64,000 nt of DNA from contig NW_004457313.1 in NCBI RefSeq assembly GCF_000313135.1, positions 1,123,151-1,187,150 of the forward strand. Direction: 5' to 3'. The notes under the pieces were generated by a model. That model was not told the origin of the DNA. It did no database searches and was given only the letters and a program-made list of their open reading frames with translations. A program made the position numbers and the translations under genes. Of the stretch, positions 1-17,963 are shown in pieces. The first letter of the stretch is position 1. Every line of letters begins with the position of its first letter. The stretch comes from Acanthamoeba castellanii str. Neff (taxonomy: Eukaryota; Discosea; Longamoebia; Acanthamoebidae).

Positions 1-285
1 TCAAAGGTCAATTTAACCGTGAGCGAAAGACATCAAGAGCAGCTCCACGCACCTGTGCCTGTGTGAAGCGGATTGTAGATGAGAGCCTGACCACTGGGTC
101 CTATTCAGACCTTTGGGTGTAGGCAAAATCAAGGGAGGCAAGATCAATTCCCGGGGATCTTTGGAAGCTGGATAAAGCTGGGCACCCCTACCTTTTTCCT
201 TAACTTTTCTCTGTCCACCATTTCTTCACCCGCAACATTCGAATCAATCCATCATCGCCACTTGTGGACTTGAACTCCAAGAAGA
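1..285. other. Left edge, no firm gene
   Basis: No complete gene is visible. On the + strand one frame reads through about 60-119 and ends in ...GSYSDLWV followed by TAG, which could be the last exon of a gene lying mostly off the left edge. It is too short to name. The remainder is presumably the 5' flank and leader of the RNA-binding protein gene that starts at 286. Confidence 0.25.
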
Positions 286-1766
286 ATGAGCTATCGGGAC
301 CGAGACTACGAAAGATCTTCGCCCGCTTTGTCGGGAGCCGGCGGCGACTACCGTACTTACTCACGCACATGAAATCATTTTTTTGGCGGATGGACATTCA
401 CCCCCCCCCTCTGCCATCGCACCAGAAATGGAGGTGCAGGAGGACACGGTCTACGTGTCTGGTCTGCCGCCTGAGACCACTGTGGATAATCTGGGCGAGC
501 TGTTCGGATCCATCGGCATCATCAAGGTTTCTATTCTTATTACATAAGCGCTCAGCGCGGCACCCCAGTGTCCCTCACGCCCCTTCTTCTTGATGCGGCA
601 ATCCATCCACAACTACTGTGTGGCCGATCAGATCGACAAGAAGAAGCGACCCAACGAGAAGAAGATTTACGTCTACACCGACAAGGCTACGGGCAAGCCC
701 AAGGGCGATGCCACCGTGACGTATGACGATCCGGGTACGGGCCACGCACTACTCAATTCCTGAAGAAAAATGCAACGGCACACGTCTTGATGTTCTGTTC
801 TAATCGATTATGTGCAGAGGCGGCCAAGGCTGCGATCAACTGGTTCAACAACACCGAGTTCATGGGTTCCAAGATCAAGGTCGAGATTGCCCAGAGGAAG
901 GTACGCCGAACCACTCCGCACGCCACCCACTCGCCCCTGCAGCACCCGCTGCCTTGCGTGGCCCTCACCACTCAACGTCGACGTCTGCGCCCTGTTGTGC
1001 CCGCTACCCTGCGCTGGTCGGCAGGTCGCTACGGAGGTGCTCGCGCGCCGGGGAAGAATGAACAGCGGATTCGGGCGCGGCGGCGGACGTGGCGGCGGCC
1101 GCGGGAGAGGAAGAGACAGGGACGAAGATGACGGCGGCTATGGCGGCGGTGGATACGGCGATGGTATGGCTCCCCATCCATTTATTTCTGACGCTTGGCT
1201 GCTCTCTCAGGTGTGCTGGCTGGCTGGCTCTTACTAAGACTCGACGACCCTCGTCGTCATCGTCTCACTCTTGCAGCGGGCGGCGATGCTTACGGCGGCG
1301 GCTACAACTACGGTGCCGAAGGCGGCGGCGGCGGCGGTGGACGCGGCGGTCCTCCGCAAGCGCGCGAGGGCGACTGGGCGTGCCCCGACCCCGGGTACCT
1401 TAATCCCGTCCCTCCCCTCGCGTTCAGTGTGTCGTGTGTTCTTCTCTTACACACCCGGTGCGTCGACTGTGCAGATGCGGCAACGTGAACTGGGCGCGGC
1501 GTTCGACGTGCAACAAATGCAACACGCCCAAGCCTGGCGGCGGCGGCGGCGGCGGCGGCGGCTATGGAGGCCGAGGCGACCGCGACAGCGGCTACGGCGG
1601 AAGGGACGGTGGCAGGGACAGCCGAGGCGGCGGCTACGGCGGCAGGGACGGCGGAAGAGACAGCCGAGGCGGCGGCAGGTACGACGATGCCGATGACAGG
1701 GGCTACGGCAAGCAGACCTCTTCCTACTCCTCGAGCAGAAGGGACAACCGAGACAGGCCCTACTAA
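286..1766 (+). CDS. FUS/TAF15-like RNA-binding protein (RRM, RGG, RanBP2 zinc finger)
   Basis: Seven exons join in frame: 286-352, 426-526, 632-734, 818-900, 1025-1163, 1277-1394, 1475-1766, giving 300 residues. Order: a short N-terminus rich in Tyr, Arg and Ser, then an RRM (TVYVSGLPPETT as RNP2-like start, later KIYVYTDKATGKPKGDATV, then GSKIKVEIAQRK). Next come Arg-Gly-rich repeats, a RanBP2-type zinc finger (W-x-C-P-D-P-x-C-G-N-V-N-W, then C-N-K-C) and a C-terminal RGG/YGG tail. This order matches metazoan FUS, EWS and TAF15, nuclear proteins that act in transcription and pre-mRNA processing and phase-separate through RGG/Tyr tracts. The long Gln/Tyr-rich N-terminal prion-like region of the animal proteins is absent. 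The start at 286 is the first ATG and keeps all exon phases. Function is inferred from family. Confidence 0.85.
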
Positions 1767-2079
1767 ACATCCACCCTTTCATCCCTCTCTTTTGGGCTAC
1801 TTCCTTCTTCACCTTCATCAAGAAAACTTTGCTGCACAACAAACCGAGGTCCTCAGTCGCGTTCCCCTCGTTTGTGTGTTGTCGTTACTTTGGATGACGC
1901 CAGTTCCCAGCAGGAGCCTCCACGCCTGCCATCCGCACGCGGCGTCCACAAGTTCAGCGTGTCGTGTGTCGTGTGACTTGATACCTATCTACACAGATTA
2001 AAGAGAAAGCCTCGTGTCCTTCTCACCATCCTTCTCGATCCCTCTGTTCTCCTTGTTCTTCTTCCTCGCAACATCTCTG
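1767..2079. other. 3' flanks, no gene seen
   Basis: Convergent 3' ends of the FUS-like gene (+) and the Crinkler-like gene (-). The sequence is pyrimidine-rich with no open frame worth calling. It should hold both 3' UTRs and polyadenylation sites. Confidence 0.5.
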
Positions 2080-4000
2080 TTAATGAGGGAGCATTGATAT
2101 CAGTTGACGACCATTGCGACGAGTACTGCTTGAAGCAGAGGAAGGAAGGAGGCGTTGGACCTGTCCGGGGAGAAGCTCGGCGATGATAGCCTTGAGAGCT
2201 GCGTACTCGCACGCTTGCGCTGCCTTTAGCATGCGCTGCCACACGGCGGGCTTAAGATGATGAGCCCAGAACGTGCGCAGCGTCTTGGCGTCCTCCTCGG
2301 CCTGGATCTCGCGGAAGGTCATCGTGTTGGTGCTGTGGAAGACTGTCCGCACCACCATCTCCAGGTCGTGCGAGAACGCCGGCTTGTACTGATGACCTCT
2401 CTCCCAGCTGTCGAGTATTTCGTCGGGCGCGTGTTGGAGGGCTCCGTCGAAGTCTGCCAGCACGCCAGCCGCCGCGGCCGAGCCCCAATCGTTGAGGAAA
2501 ACCTACGATGTGGTCATCGTGGGGACATTGTAGTGTTGGTCAGCTATGAGGACTGCCAAGCGCCCAACACCACCAACTTCAAGGAAGGGAGTGTACTTGA
2601 GTGGTTCCCTTGATTCGAAAGAAGTTGTTCAAGCGGACGTCGCGGTGGACCAGGCCACATTTCCTGTGGGCTTGCTCGAGGATGTTGATGAGCTGCACAA
2701 AGTCATCCAGATTGGCGAGCGCATCCTGGCGAGTGAAAAGTGCATTAAAGTTAGCATCGCTAAGCGCAGTTGTATGCTGTTGGTGGTTGCCAGGCCATGA
2801 TAGTACCATGGAGTGAACTGATGATGCAAACTTATCTCCAACCGGTTGCAGGATCAGAACGTCGCCCACTGTGCCCAGAACGCGCGGTACCAGGCTACCC
2901 AGCGTTTTCACTGCGCCCAAATTCATCCACTCTCGAGTCAGAGCCTCTGGTCTGTTCTCGTTAAACCGCTTGATGACGACCTCCTCTCCTGCATCCTCAG
3001 CGCGTGCATCCATCCATATTAAATGAGTGAGCATGAGAAGCAGGTCATACAGTTTGAAAGAGCTCTCTGTAGTAAGGCGCTCCATAATGGTGGATGCAAG
3101 GTGGTGGTAGTACCGTTTAGCTCGCCGGAGAAGACGACTGCTGAGCCACCGCTTCCAAGGTAGTCCTTCACGTGGACGGGCGCACCGCGGATTTCTACCT
3201 TGAGGCCTTCGTAGTCTGGGCTCTCGAGCAGAGTGGCTAGCCCCCAGGCTCCGTCCTCGACGAGTTGCATCGGAGGCCCTTCGTGAAGCTGCTTCTTCGG
3301 TTTTACCACGAGCCTGAAGAACTGGATCAAAACGCCGTCGCTGAGGAACCCAAACATCGACGAGCGCCAGGGCTGATAGTTGAGGAGCAGCTCCTCGAGG
3401 AAGGATTCGAGATGGCCCTTCTCTTCGTCGTCGAAATCATCCTTGCCAGCCGAGCGTCTCCCCTTTAGCTCGCCGATGAGCGCGATATGGGCCACACTTT
3501 GGGGTTGGCCAGCGAGGTAGCCCACGACGTCGGGCTTGCGGGAGCCGAACGAGGTCGTAGTGTGCTTGTCCACAAGGATGACCTTGCCTCTTGGAAGACG
3601 ACGGATGATGCTCGACCAAAAGGGTTGGACTACCCCGCTCTCGGTCGACCCAAGCCGGGGTGGGTGTGCGGCGAAGAGGGATGCCCAGTCCGGTGGCTCT
3701 CCGAAGACCAAGGGCAACGTCTGCAGCCGCTTCACGTCGAGCTTCTGATAGCGCTCTCGGTGGGAGCTGGGTGTAGCTGATGAAGGAATGAAGTTCTGAT
3801 CAGCACCACTCTACTCCTTTTCAAGCTACGCGCAACCAGAGACGAGGATACAAATAGGCTGCAAAGCGTACCAGTCTGTTTGCCTTCACCCATTGAAGAC
3901 TTCACGAGTAGCCTGAGCTCAGCCATTTCTTTGCGGTTCCTGGTTTCGCGTGCAGCATTCATCTCCTCGATCATCTTGGTGTGTTCCAACAGCTGGCGCA
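2080..4000 (-). CDS. Crinkler-like nuclease-kinase fusion (5' end incomplete)
   Basis: Exons on the minus strand: 4000-3872, 3776-3114, 2988-2807, 2725-2597, 2502-2080, all in phase, about 508 residues. The N-terminal exon is a short charged helix. The second exon carries a PD-(D/E)xK-type nuclease core: KPDVVGYLAG followed by ALIGELKG, with Asp, Glu and Lys spaced as in restriction-endonuclease folds. A kinase-like domain follows: glycine loop YLGSGGSAVVFSG, VVIKRF as the VAIK equivalent, catalytic loop HRDVRLNNFF, and NDWGSA in place of DFG. Such REase-kinase pairs are known from CRN (Crinkler) effector-like proteins of oomycetes, chytrids and free-living eukaryotes. The first exon starts with two bases of a codon, so an upstream exon (or a split ATG) is missing; no CRN header domain was found. 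All key kinase residues except the DFG Phe are present, so activity is plausible but inferred. Confidence 0.7.
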
Positions 4001-5046
4001 CTGAGTGGAAAGAGCCAGCTCACATGTAAGCTCGCATGTAAGCATTTCACTCAAGAATGGAAGCGTGCCTTGGCGGGCCGAGGCGGGCCGTAGTGGGCTT
4101 GGGATTTCCGGATTGGCTAGATATATGCACACAAAAGCAATGGTTCAAGATTATTAATAGATTATTAATCAGGGGCCGAAGAGGTAAGAAAGAAGAACCG
4201 CTATCAGAGATGCATTTACACGGATTGGCACTGCAGCTACTGCACTCCATTTCGCGGCAGAGAAAGGTAAGACTTCTTGTTTTGGCGCCAAAATGTGTGT
4301 CGACGTGTTTGGAAGGCGTCCAGTAGCGGTGGGTGGTGTTGTTGATCCGGTTCCGGGGGCGCCTGGTACAGGTCGTAGAGGGCCTGCACCTTCGAAGCGG
4401 CCTACTGCTCAACCCGCGCCTCATCTGCCCGTCGACACAGGCCTGCGGCCTCTTCAGCCGATGCGTCGGCGCCTCACCCATCATGAAAGGCAGTAACACG
4501 ACACACGACATACACAACACGCGCCTTGAATGCGTGTGCGGTACACTACACTGTGGTATTATTAAATAGTCTTGCGCGGAACGCTGGTTCGAGTACCTCG
4601 GGAGTGAGTGCGTCCCAGGACTTGAGATCGTCCGCGTTGAGAGACTGCACGCCGATGGGGCATCAATGAACCCAGCACCTCTTCCACCTCCGTCTGTATG
4701 CGTGCACCACACGTGTCAACCAACGTGACGGTGCGCGCTTGTGCTCTTGCAAGAGGGAACAGCATTGTGATACACCACGCGATGTGATGAAGTGGACGCC
4801 GTCTGCTGAGCATCCGGGTGGCCCCTATCGTTGGTAAGGAGATGAGACGTTGCAGTACGCTTCATCTTTGCATTATTCTTTTAGATTTTAGATTTCATAA
4901 ATAACTGAAAAGCAGGACGAGGCGTGGCAAAAGCGCTGAAACGGCAGTGTCTGTGCCGCTGCTTCGAGGATCATTTCGATCCTCTTCTTTCGACTCGGTC
5001 TCGCTGTGGTGGTTGATCCTCTTCTTCCTTGTCTCTCGTGATCGAC
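4001..5046. other. 1-kb gap with possible missing 5' exons
   Basis: No confident gene. On the minus strand about 4490-4310 one frame looks helix-like and coding (KVQALYDLYQ and neighbours) and could be an unplaced 5' exon of the Crinkler-like gene. A minus-strand frame of 83 codons at 4562-4813 (segment ARTVTLVDTCGARIQ) is also open, but has no family I recognise and no clear splice partners. The region upstream of 5046 is the 3' flank of the cytochrome b5 reductase gene. Confidence 0.3.
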
Positions 5047-6443
<1,397 letters not shown>

Positions 6444-7010
6444 CGCGATGATCTGATGTCACACAGCTGGGGCCGGGAGAGATGCACAATCAAAAAGAAA
6501 GACAATATTGCTCTGTTTTGGCGGGAGTACGGAGTCACTCTCCACCACCCATTGGGCAAGAAGCCTTCCCTGCCCGCGGTTTACCAGGGACCGCCCCTGA
6601 ACGGAGTTGGCAAGCCGGTAATCGCCGCCACGTCTTCATCTTCGTCTTCCATCAAAGAATGCCCGTTTTGATTTGTTTTTGAAATCGAATCGAATGTATT
6701 CTGAAGTCAGAACATTGACCGAACGTAAAAAGTAGGGGGTACAAGCGGTTGGGGGAATAGGGGGGGGGATTGGAAAACGGTGCCGGCGAGACGACGCCAG
6801 TATCTCCCGAGAGGCCGGACAAAATGGAGAGGTCGAGATCGCTCTCGGTCGTAGATGAGGGGATGTATGGGAGGGCCGCCGTTGATCGGGAGGTGGTAGT
6901 CGGCAGAGAGGGTCGAATCGCAAAGTGGGTGGTCGTCGGGTCATCGCATCGGCACCGGATCGTAGATAAATAGTGCGGGTTTGGGGGTTGTCAGGGTTCA
7001 ATCCATCCTC
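6444..7010. other. CYB5R 5' flank and 3' flank of acidic-protein gene
   Basis: Both neighbours are on the minus strand, so this holds the CYB5R promoter and leader next to 6443 and the 3' UTR of the gene at 7011-7679. No other gene is visible. G runs and purine-rich stretches occur around 6735-6760. I see no convincing TATA box. Confidence 0.5.
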
Positions 7011-7679
7011 TTACATAAGTATACAGCAACCCTTGCCGGCGTCCTTCTCCTTGCCCTCGCCCTTGCCGCCCTTCTTGCCGTCGTCCTTGGGCTTGTCGCC
7101 GCCCTTCTTGCCGTCGCCATCCTTGGGCTTACCGCCGTCCTTGGGCTTGCCGGCATCCTTGGGCTCGGCCTTGGCGGGCTTGGCGTCGCTCGAATCATCG
7201 TCGTCGTCGGACGAGGAGCTGGACTCGCCATCGTCGCCCGATCCGTCAGACTCGGAGGAAGAGCTCTCCTCCTCCTCGGAGGAGGACGACTCATCATCGT
7301 CGCCGCCGGAGGCAGCATCCTTGGTGGGCTCCTTGGGGGCTCTCTCGCCGCCCTCCGAAGACTCCTCCTCGGAAGATGACGACTCCTCCTCAGACGAAGA
7401 AGACTCATCGTCATCGTCGGATTCCTCCTCCTTGGCGGCCTCCTTCTTCTCGGCGGGGGCGGCAGCGGCGGCCTCCCTCTTGGCAGGGGCCTCCTGCTTC
7501 TCAGACTCCTCCTCCTCGGAGCTGGATTCCTCCTCCGAAGACGAAGACTCCTCCTCCGACGAAGATTCCTCGTCCTTCGACTCCTTCTTGGCGTTTCCCT
7601 TCTCTTCGGTCGTCGTCTCTTCCTCAGAGCTGCTCTCCACCTCCGAGGAGGACGAGCTGCTTTCTTCCTTGTCGCTCAT
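7011..7679 (-). CDS. Acidic Ser/Glu-rich protein with C-terminal CaaX box
   Basis: A single-exon gene of 222 residues. About two thirds of the protein is repeated SSSEEE/SSEEESS and SDDDDE blocks, with a short Ala/Lys-rich segment near residues 70-95 and a Lys-Gly-Asp-Pro-rich segment near 170-215. It ends GKGCCILM. The last four residues, C-I-L-M, form a CaaX motif; Met at the end favours farnesylation, and the preceding Cys could be palmitoylated. The Ser-Glu-Glu runs are good casein kinase 2 sites. I infer an intrinsically disordered, multiply phosphorylated protein tethered to a membrane. No known family. Low sequence complexity makes homology searches hard. The start is the only ATG in context and there is no sign of splicing. 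Confidence 0.75.
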   Translation of the reverse strand: MSDKEESSSSSSEVESSSEEETTTEEKGNAKKESKDEESSSEEESSSSEEESSSEEEESEKQEAPAKREAAAAAPAEKKEAAKEEESDDDDESSSSEEESSSSEEESSEGGERAPKEPTKDAASGGDDDESSSSEEEESSSSESDGSGDDGESSSSSDDDDDSSDAKPAKAEPKDAGKPKDGGKPKDGDGKKGGDKPKDDGKKGGKGEGKEKDAGKGCCILM

Positions 7680-8537
7680 GCTGAGTGGTTAATGTGGTGA
7701 CGGGAATTGGTTTTCGGCCGAGCCCTGCGTAATTGAAGGTAACATGCGTGTAAGAACAAGCATCATGATGACCTAGGCCCACTTGAGAGTGAGGCGCACA
7801 GCGAAAACAATGAAAGCCGTAACCGGGAATGAAGAAAAAGTGTGATGTGGTCAAAAGATGCCAAAATGATGCATTGACACTTCAAATTTGGTGTCTAGCA
7901 GTGAGAAAAGAGTGGTAGAGACCCAAGATGAACAAAGGTGGTCACAATGTGCCACAAACACCAAGAATTTCAGACGCTACACGCCAACAAAACAAAATTG
8001 AAAACGACCCGCCTGCCTTCACTGGTAACCGAGACGAACCAGTGTTCGCAAGGTGCGGCGCGCTGTGCGAGTGTGGGGAGTCGTACGGTTTGGGTGTCGT
8101 AAAGAAGCAGAAGAAGATGGGCCGAGGCACACAGAGACTTTATGCTAGACAGACGAAGCAAAAGAATGACACGGCCTCGTCCCAAACCACAACCGCTGCG
8201 TGCGGGTCTCATTGGCTCGCGTAGCTGTGCGCCCGGCAATATCCCCGGACCGAAGCGCGCTGCTGTCGCGGTTTTCGCGCCCACGCTCAAACTGCCCTTT
8301 CTCCTCATTGGTAGCCTCAAATATTAAACGTAGACTATTAAATTAATTAGCGGAGTGACGGGGTTCGGACCTAAAGCAGCAAACGGCAACCGCACGTGGC
8401 AACTTCGCCGAACCGTGGTCGGCGACAAAAACAAAGATCGTTGGCATGCGAGGTATTTAATGAATGTGGATTATCCACACGAATGCCGGAAAATTGTCAT
8501 TTCTTTCATTTTCTTTGCACCGAGGCCGAACACAAAG
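7680..8537. other. Divergent promoter region
   Basis: 858 bases between the start of the minus-strand acidic-protein gene and the start of PEX1. A TATA-like TATTTAA near 8455-8461 lies about 80 bases upstream of the PEX1 ATG and an AT-rich patch near 8320-8350 could also serve. No coding sequence is supported; short open frames here show no family likeness. Confidence 0.5.
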
Positions 8538-14611
<6,074 letters not shown>

Positions 14612-14744
14612 GCGTTGCCCGCGAAGAAAGTTTGTTGTTCTGGCATTTTTCGCATTCCATCATAAATCCCCATTTTTCCCGGCAAGAGCGAATGCCAGGC
14701 TGACGTCAGCAAGGGCTTTTTTCCTTCTTTACTTGGCTGCATCG

Positions 14745-14800
14745 TCCAGCTCGTTCTCTTTCTTTCTTTCCCTCCTCCCTCCATCGTAGAAGGCTTCACC
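14745..14800 (+). promoter_or_regulatory. Pyrimidine-rich leader of RPS4
   Basis: The bases before the RPS4 ATG are dominated by C and T (TTCTCTTTCTTTCTTTCCCTC and similar). This resembles the terminal-oligopyrimidine leaders of ribosomal-protein mRNAs in other eukaryotes. Whether it acts that way in amoebae is inference. Confidence 0.35.
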
Positions 14801-14803
14801 ACC

Positions 14804-15865
14804 ATGGTTCGTGACTCCCCTCCGCTGCGTGGAGGCATTTCGGTTGAGCGTGATTAGATTGCTGAGGGATCGTACGCGAGGTTCGATATTCTTGCTAAAT
14901 CGTTGTTCTCCCCTCCTCCAAACTCTAGCCTCGCGGACCCAAGAAGCACTTGAAGAGACTTAATGCTCCGGCCCACTGGATGCTGGACAAGATGGGCGGC
15001 ACCTGGGCGCCCAAGCCCTCGGCTGGTCCCCACAAGATGAGGGAGTGCTTCCCCCTCGTCATCCTTCTGAGGAACCGTCTCAAGTACGCCCTCACCAAGA
15101 AGGAGGTCACCTCCATCCTCATGCAGAGGCTTGTGAAGGTCGACGGTAAGGTCAGGACCGACCCTACCTTCCCCGCTGGCTTCCAGGGTACGCTCTCTTC
15201 TCTCCTCTTCTTATTCTCAGGCTTCCATTTACCTACTCCGATTTCTTTGTTTGCGCCAAATAGATGTCATCACCATCGAGAAGACCGACGAGGTGTTCCG
15301 CCTCCTCTACGACACCAAGGGCAGGTTCATCGCCCACAGGATCTCGGCTGAGGAGTCCAAGTACAAGCTCGGCAAGGTCAGGCGCGTGGAGATCGGTAAG
15401 AAGGGTATCCCCTACCTTGTGACCCACGATGGCCGCACCATCCGTTACCCCGACCCCAGCATCAAGGTCCACGATACTGTCAAGATCGACCTTGAGACTG
15501 TACGTTTCGGCCCTCAGTTCTCATTCATCGCTCGCAGCTCATTGACGTTTGTTGTTGGCAATTTATAGGGCAAGATCGTTGACCACGTCAAGTTCGAAGC
15601 CGGCAACCTCTGCATGGTCACTGCTGGTCGCAACATCGGTCGCGTCGGTCTGATGGAGTCCCGTGAGCGTCACGCTGGTTCGTTCGACATCATTCACGTC
15701 AAGGATGCCGCCGGCCAGACCTTCGCCACCCGTGGCTCGAACGTGTTCATCATCGGCCAGACCACCAAGTCGCTCGTCTCGCTCCCCAAGAGGAAGGGCA
15801 TCAAGACCTCCATCATCCAGGAGCAGCAGCACCGTCTTGCCAAGGAGAAGAAGTCGAGGAAGTAA
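14804..15865 (+). CDS. RPS4: 40S ribosomal protein S4
   Basis: Four exons (14804-14806, 14929-15187, 15264-15499, 15569-15865) give 264 residues, the normal length for eS4. The sequence follows the family closely: [10 protein letters not shown] at the N-terminus, [31 protein letters not shown] (S4-like RNA-binding segment), [23 protein letters not shown] near the end. It is part of the small subunit body. The first coding exon is only the start codon: ATG is followed at once by the donor GTTCGT, and exon 2 begins CCTCGCGGACCC. Codon choice is strongly C/G-ending, consistent with high expression. Confidence 0.97.
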
Positions 15866-16073
15866 ATGGGGTAACTTCCAACCATCCATACACCCGCGAA
15901 GATCTGAGGAGGCTCATCTTCATGTGCAAACCGAGAGGCAAAAAAATAAATTTAAATCCAAAACATACTCAACAGATGCGAACTTGCCTCCAATTTTTTA
16001 TTTTAACATAATAATGAAACCATAATAAAAAAGTCTCTTTATGACTGAATGCAAATTGGGAATGAGAGCCTCA

Positions 16074-17320
16074 TCAGGCGCTGATGGAGGCGCCAGACCA
16101 GGTGTCGGCCGAAGGGAGAAGGCAGGCGGACTGCAGGGCGATGGTGGCGTTGCTGACGTCCAGATCGTAGGCGAACACCTTGACCATGCTGTCGGACGGG
16201 TACTGCCCAAACATCAGCACCTGCGTTCCATTCAACAGAACTGCAAGTAACCAACAATTAAAATAAGGACCAGCCAGCCAAGAGCGTGTTGTGTGTCGTG
16301 GCGCGACGTAGGCGTACCGGGAGCGATGAGCTTCGAGCCTTCGAGGCGGGGAATGGCGTGGGTGATGCCGGGCTGAGCCGACTGAGGAACACTGAAGGTG
16401 GTGATGGTCTGCACGTTGTCCTTCCACGCCTGCTCCGAGTACTTCTGCTGCACCACGTACATCACGCTGCCCCTGGGGTCCACCGTAACTGTATGTTTGA
16501 CATTCACATTCAAAGTAAATTCTAGTTTAGTGATCAATAATCAGGGAATATGTACCGGCGACGACCTCCTCGGGTCCGTTGGTGAAGTACTTGGCGGACC
16601 AGGTGGGCGTGGGGCTCTTCAGATCGTACAGCTCGCCGATCAGGACGCGCTTCGAATCGGAGAGCCCTGCGTCGCCGACCACCATCAGGCCGCGACCGAT
16701 GATGGGCACCACGGCCAAGGGCGGGAGGGTCAGGTAGGCGGTCCAGGCCAGCGCGCCGTCGGCCAGGCGCACCGCCGCCACCATGTCGTTGGTGCTCGAG
16801 GCAGTGGCCAGGAAGAAGTGCTCCTCCGACGCCGCCGCCGACGCCGCATAAGGCGGAGGCGCCAGCGGCACTACCAAATACCTACAGTGTTATAATACAT
16901 AATTAATAAACCTTCGACAATAGAATAATGATAAAAATAAGAGTACCCGACGGCCTTGGTGGCGAGGTCGATGGAGAAGACGACGGGACCGGTACTGGGG
17001 CTGAGGGGCGCCACGAAGCAGGTCTTGGCGTTACAGGCGGTGACTCCGGAGCCCAAGATGTTGGGCAGGCCGGCGACCAGCTTGACGTCGTTGTAGGTCT
17101 GCGCGGTGTTGTCCAGACGGTACAGGGTGACGTTACGCGCCTGCGCGTTGAACTCGCTGAAGAGGAGCGGATTATGAGAGCCGGCAGCCACCAGCACGCA
17201 CAGCAAAAGAGCAAGACCTGCCCCTCCACCAAACTCCTCGATTAGGTGTAAAACGCAACAACTCCGCCTAAACTGTACACTGATCTGATCCTTCATCGTA
17301 CCGGTTGGGAGGAGGGTCAT
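16074..17320 (-). CDS. Secreted propeller-like protein, unknown function
   Basis: Five exons (17320-17302, 17217-16947, 16881-16556, 16488-16318, 16240-16074) give 317 residues in one frame. The 19-base first exon joins exon 2 to form a signal peptide (MTLLPTGLALLLCVLVAAG). The rest lacks further membrane segments and shows repeated beta-rich units such as VVFSIDLATKAVGYLVVP, MVAAVRLADGALAWTAYLT and VKVFAYDLDVSN, with the feel of quinoprotein or YVTN-type beta-propeller blades. Several NxT/NxS sequons (NVT, NAT, NGT) fit passage through the secretory pathway. Cysteines are few (ACNAKTCF, SACLL). No catalytic motif is visible. I infer an extracellular or lysosomal beta-propeller; the blade count and ligand are unknown. 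Confidence 0.7.
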
Positions 17321-17639
17321 CACGTCGGTAAGGTTGGGAGAGGGCGAAACTGACGAAAGTCGGGGCCGGCAACCACCAGGAGGAGCAAAGTTGACCGATT
17401 GGTGTTTGAGAAATTGCACTCCGATCTCTTACTGGAACAGTTTAGGCCACAAAGAAGTTCCTCCAGGAGTTTTGGGAATTGTAATGTCCACCACGATGCC
17501 CAAGCACCACCTTGGTGCACAAAGTTGCTCTGCTCAGTCTGACCTCCCCTCGCCAGGCCAACATCTCAACACTTGTGTGCCACTTGAGCTGATTGTGTCA
17601 TAGAGCAGCTTGGGCTCAGTGGGCCAGTGTGTGAATGTT
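17321..17639. other. Intergenic, upstream of 5S rRNA
   Basis: Contains the 5' flank of the minus-strand secreted-protein gene and the upstream flank of the 5S gene. No additional gene is supported. Confidence 0.5.
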
Positions 17640-17758
17640 GGATACGGCCATACTGCGCAGAAAGCACCGCTTCCCATCCGAACAGCGAAGTTAAGCTGCG
17701 CCAGGCGGTGTTAGTACTGGGGTGGGCGACCACCCGGGAATCCACCGTGCCGTATCCG
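17640..17758 (+). rRNA. rrn5: 5S ribosomal RNA
   Basis: A 118-119 base segment starting GGATACGGCCATACTGCGCA and ending with the complementary ...GCCGTATCC, closing helix I. Loop features TCCCATCCGAACAGCGAAGT and the internal GGGTGGGCGACCACCCGGGAA are typical of eukaryotic 5S rRNA, and the whole agrees with the published Acanthamoeba 5S as I remember it. It would be transcribed by RNA polymerase III from an internal A box/IE/C box. It stands alone, not in a tandem array within this window. Confidence 0.97.
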
Positions 17759-17762
17759 TTTT
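17759..17762 (+). terminator. Pol III terminator of 5S rRNA
   Basis: A TTTT run directly after the 5S 3' end, the standard RNA polymerase III stop. Confidence 0.8.
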
Positions 17763-17963
17763 ACTCTCTCTCCACTCTTCTCTCCGTTAGCTTGTTGTGT
17801 GGCATCTCACGTCTCCAACCACCCTTTGCCCCCACACATTTTTTGGACCAGGATTCAGCACTGAGCAAGAAGGTGGGAAGTGGGAAGAAAAGAGAGCCAC
17901 AACGCCAAGCAAATTGTGCAAGTCTTCGTTGCACAAGAAAGCCATCTGCCACTACACCTATCT

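Noticed and set aside
4047..4712. A 221-codon minus frame
   Set aside because: No codon bias, no motif, Cys/Ser/Arg-rich translation; only a part of the region in another frame looks coding.
6973..7692. A 239-codon Ser/Leu/Pro-rich frame on the + strand
   Set aside because: Antisense shadow of the SSEEE repeats of the minus-strand acidic protein; no ATG context and composition explained by the repeat codons.
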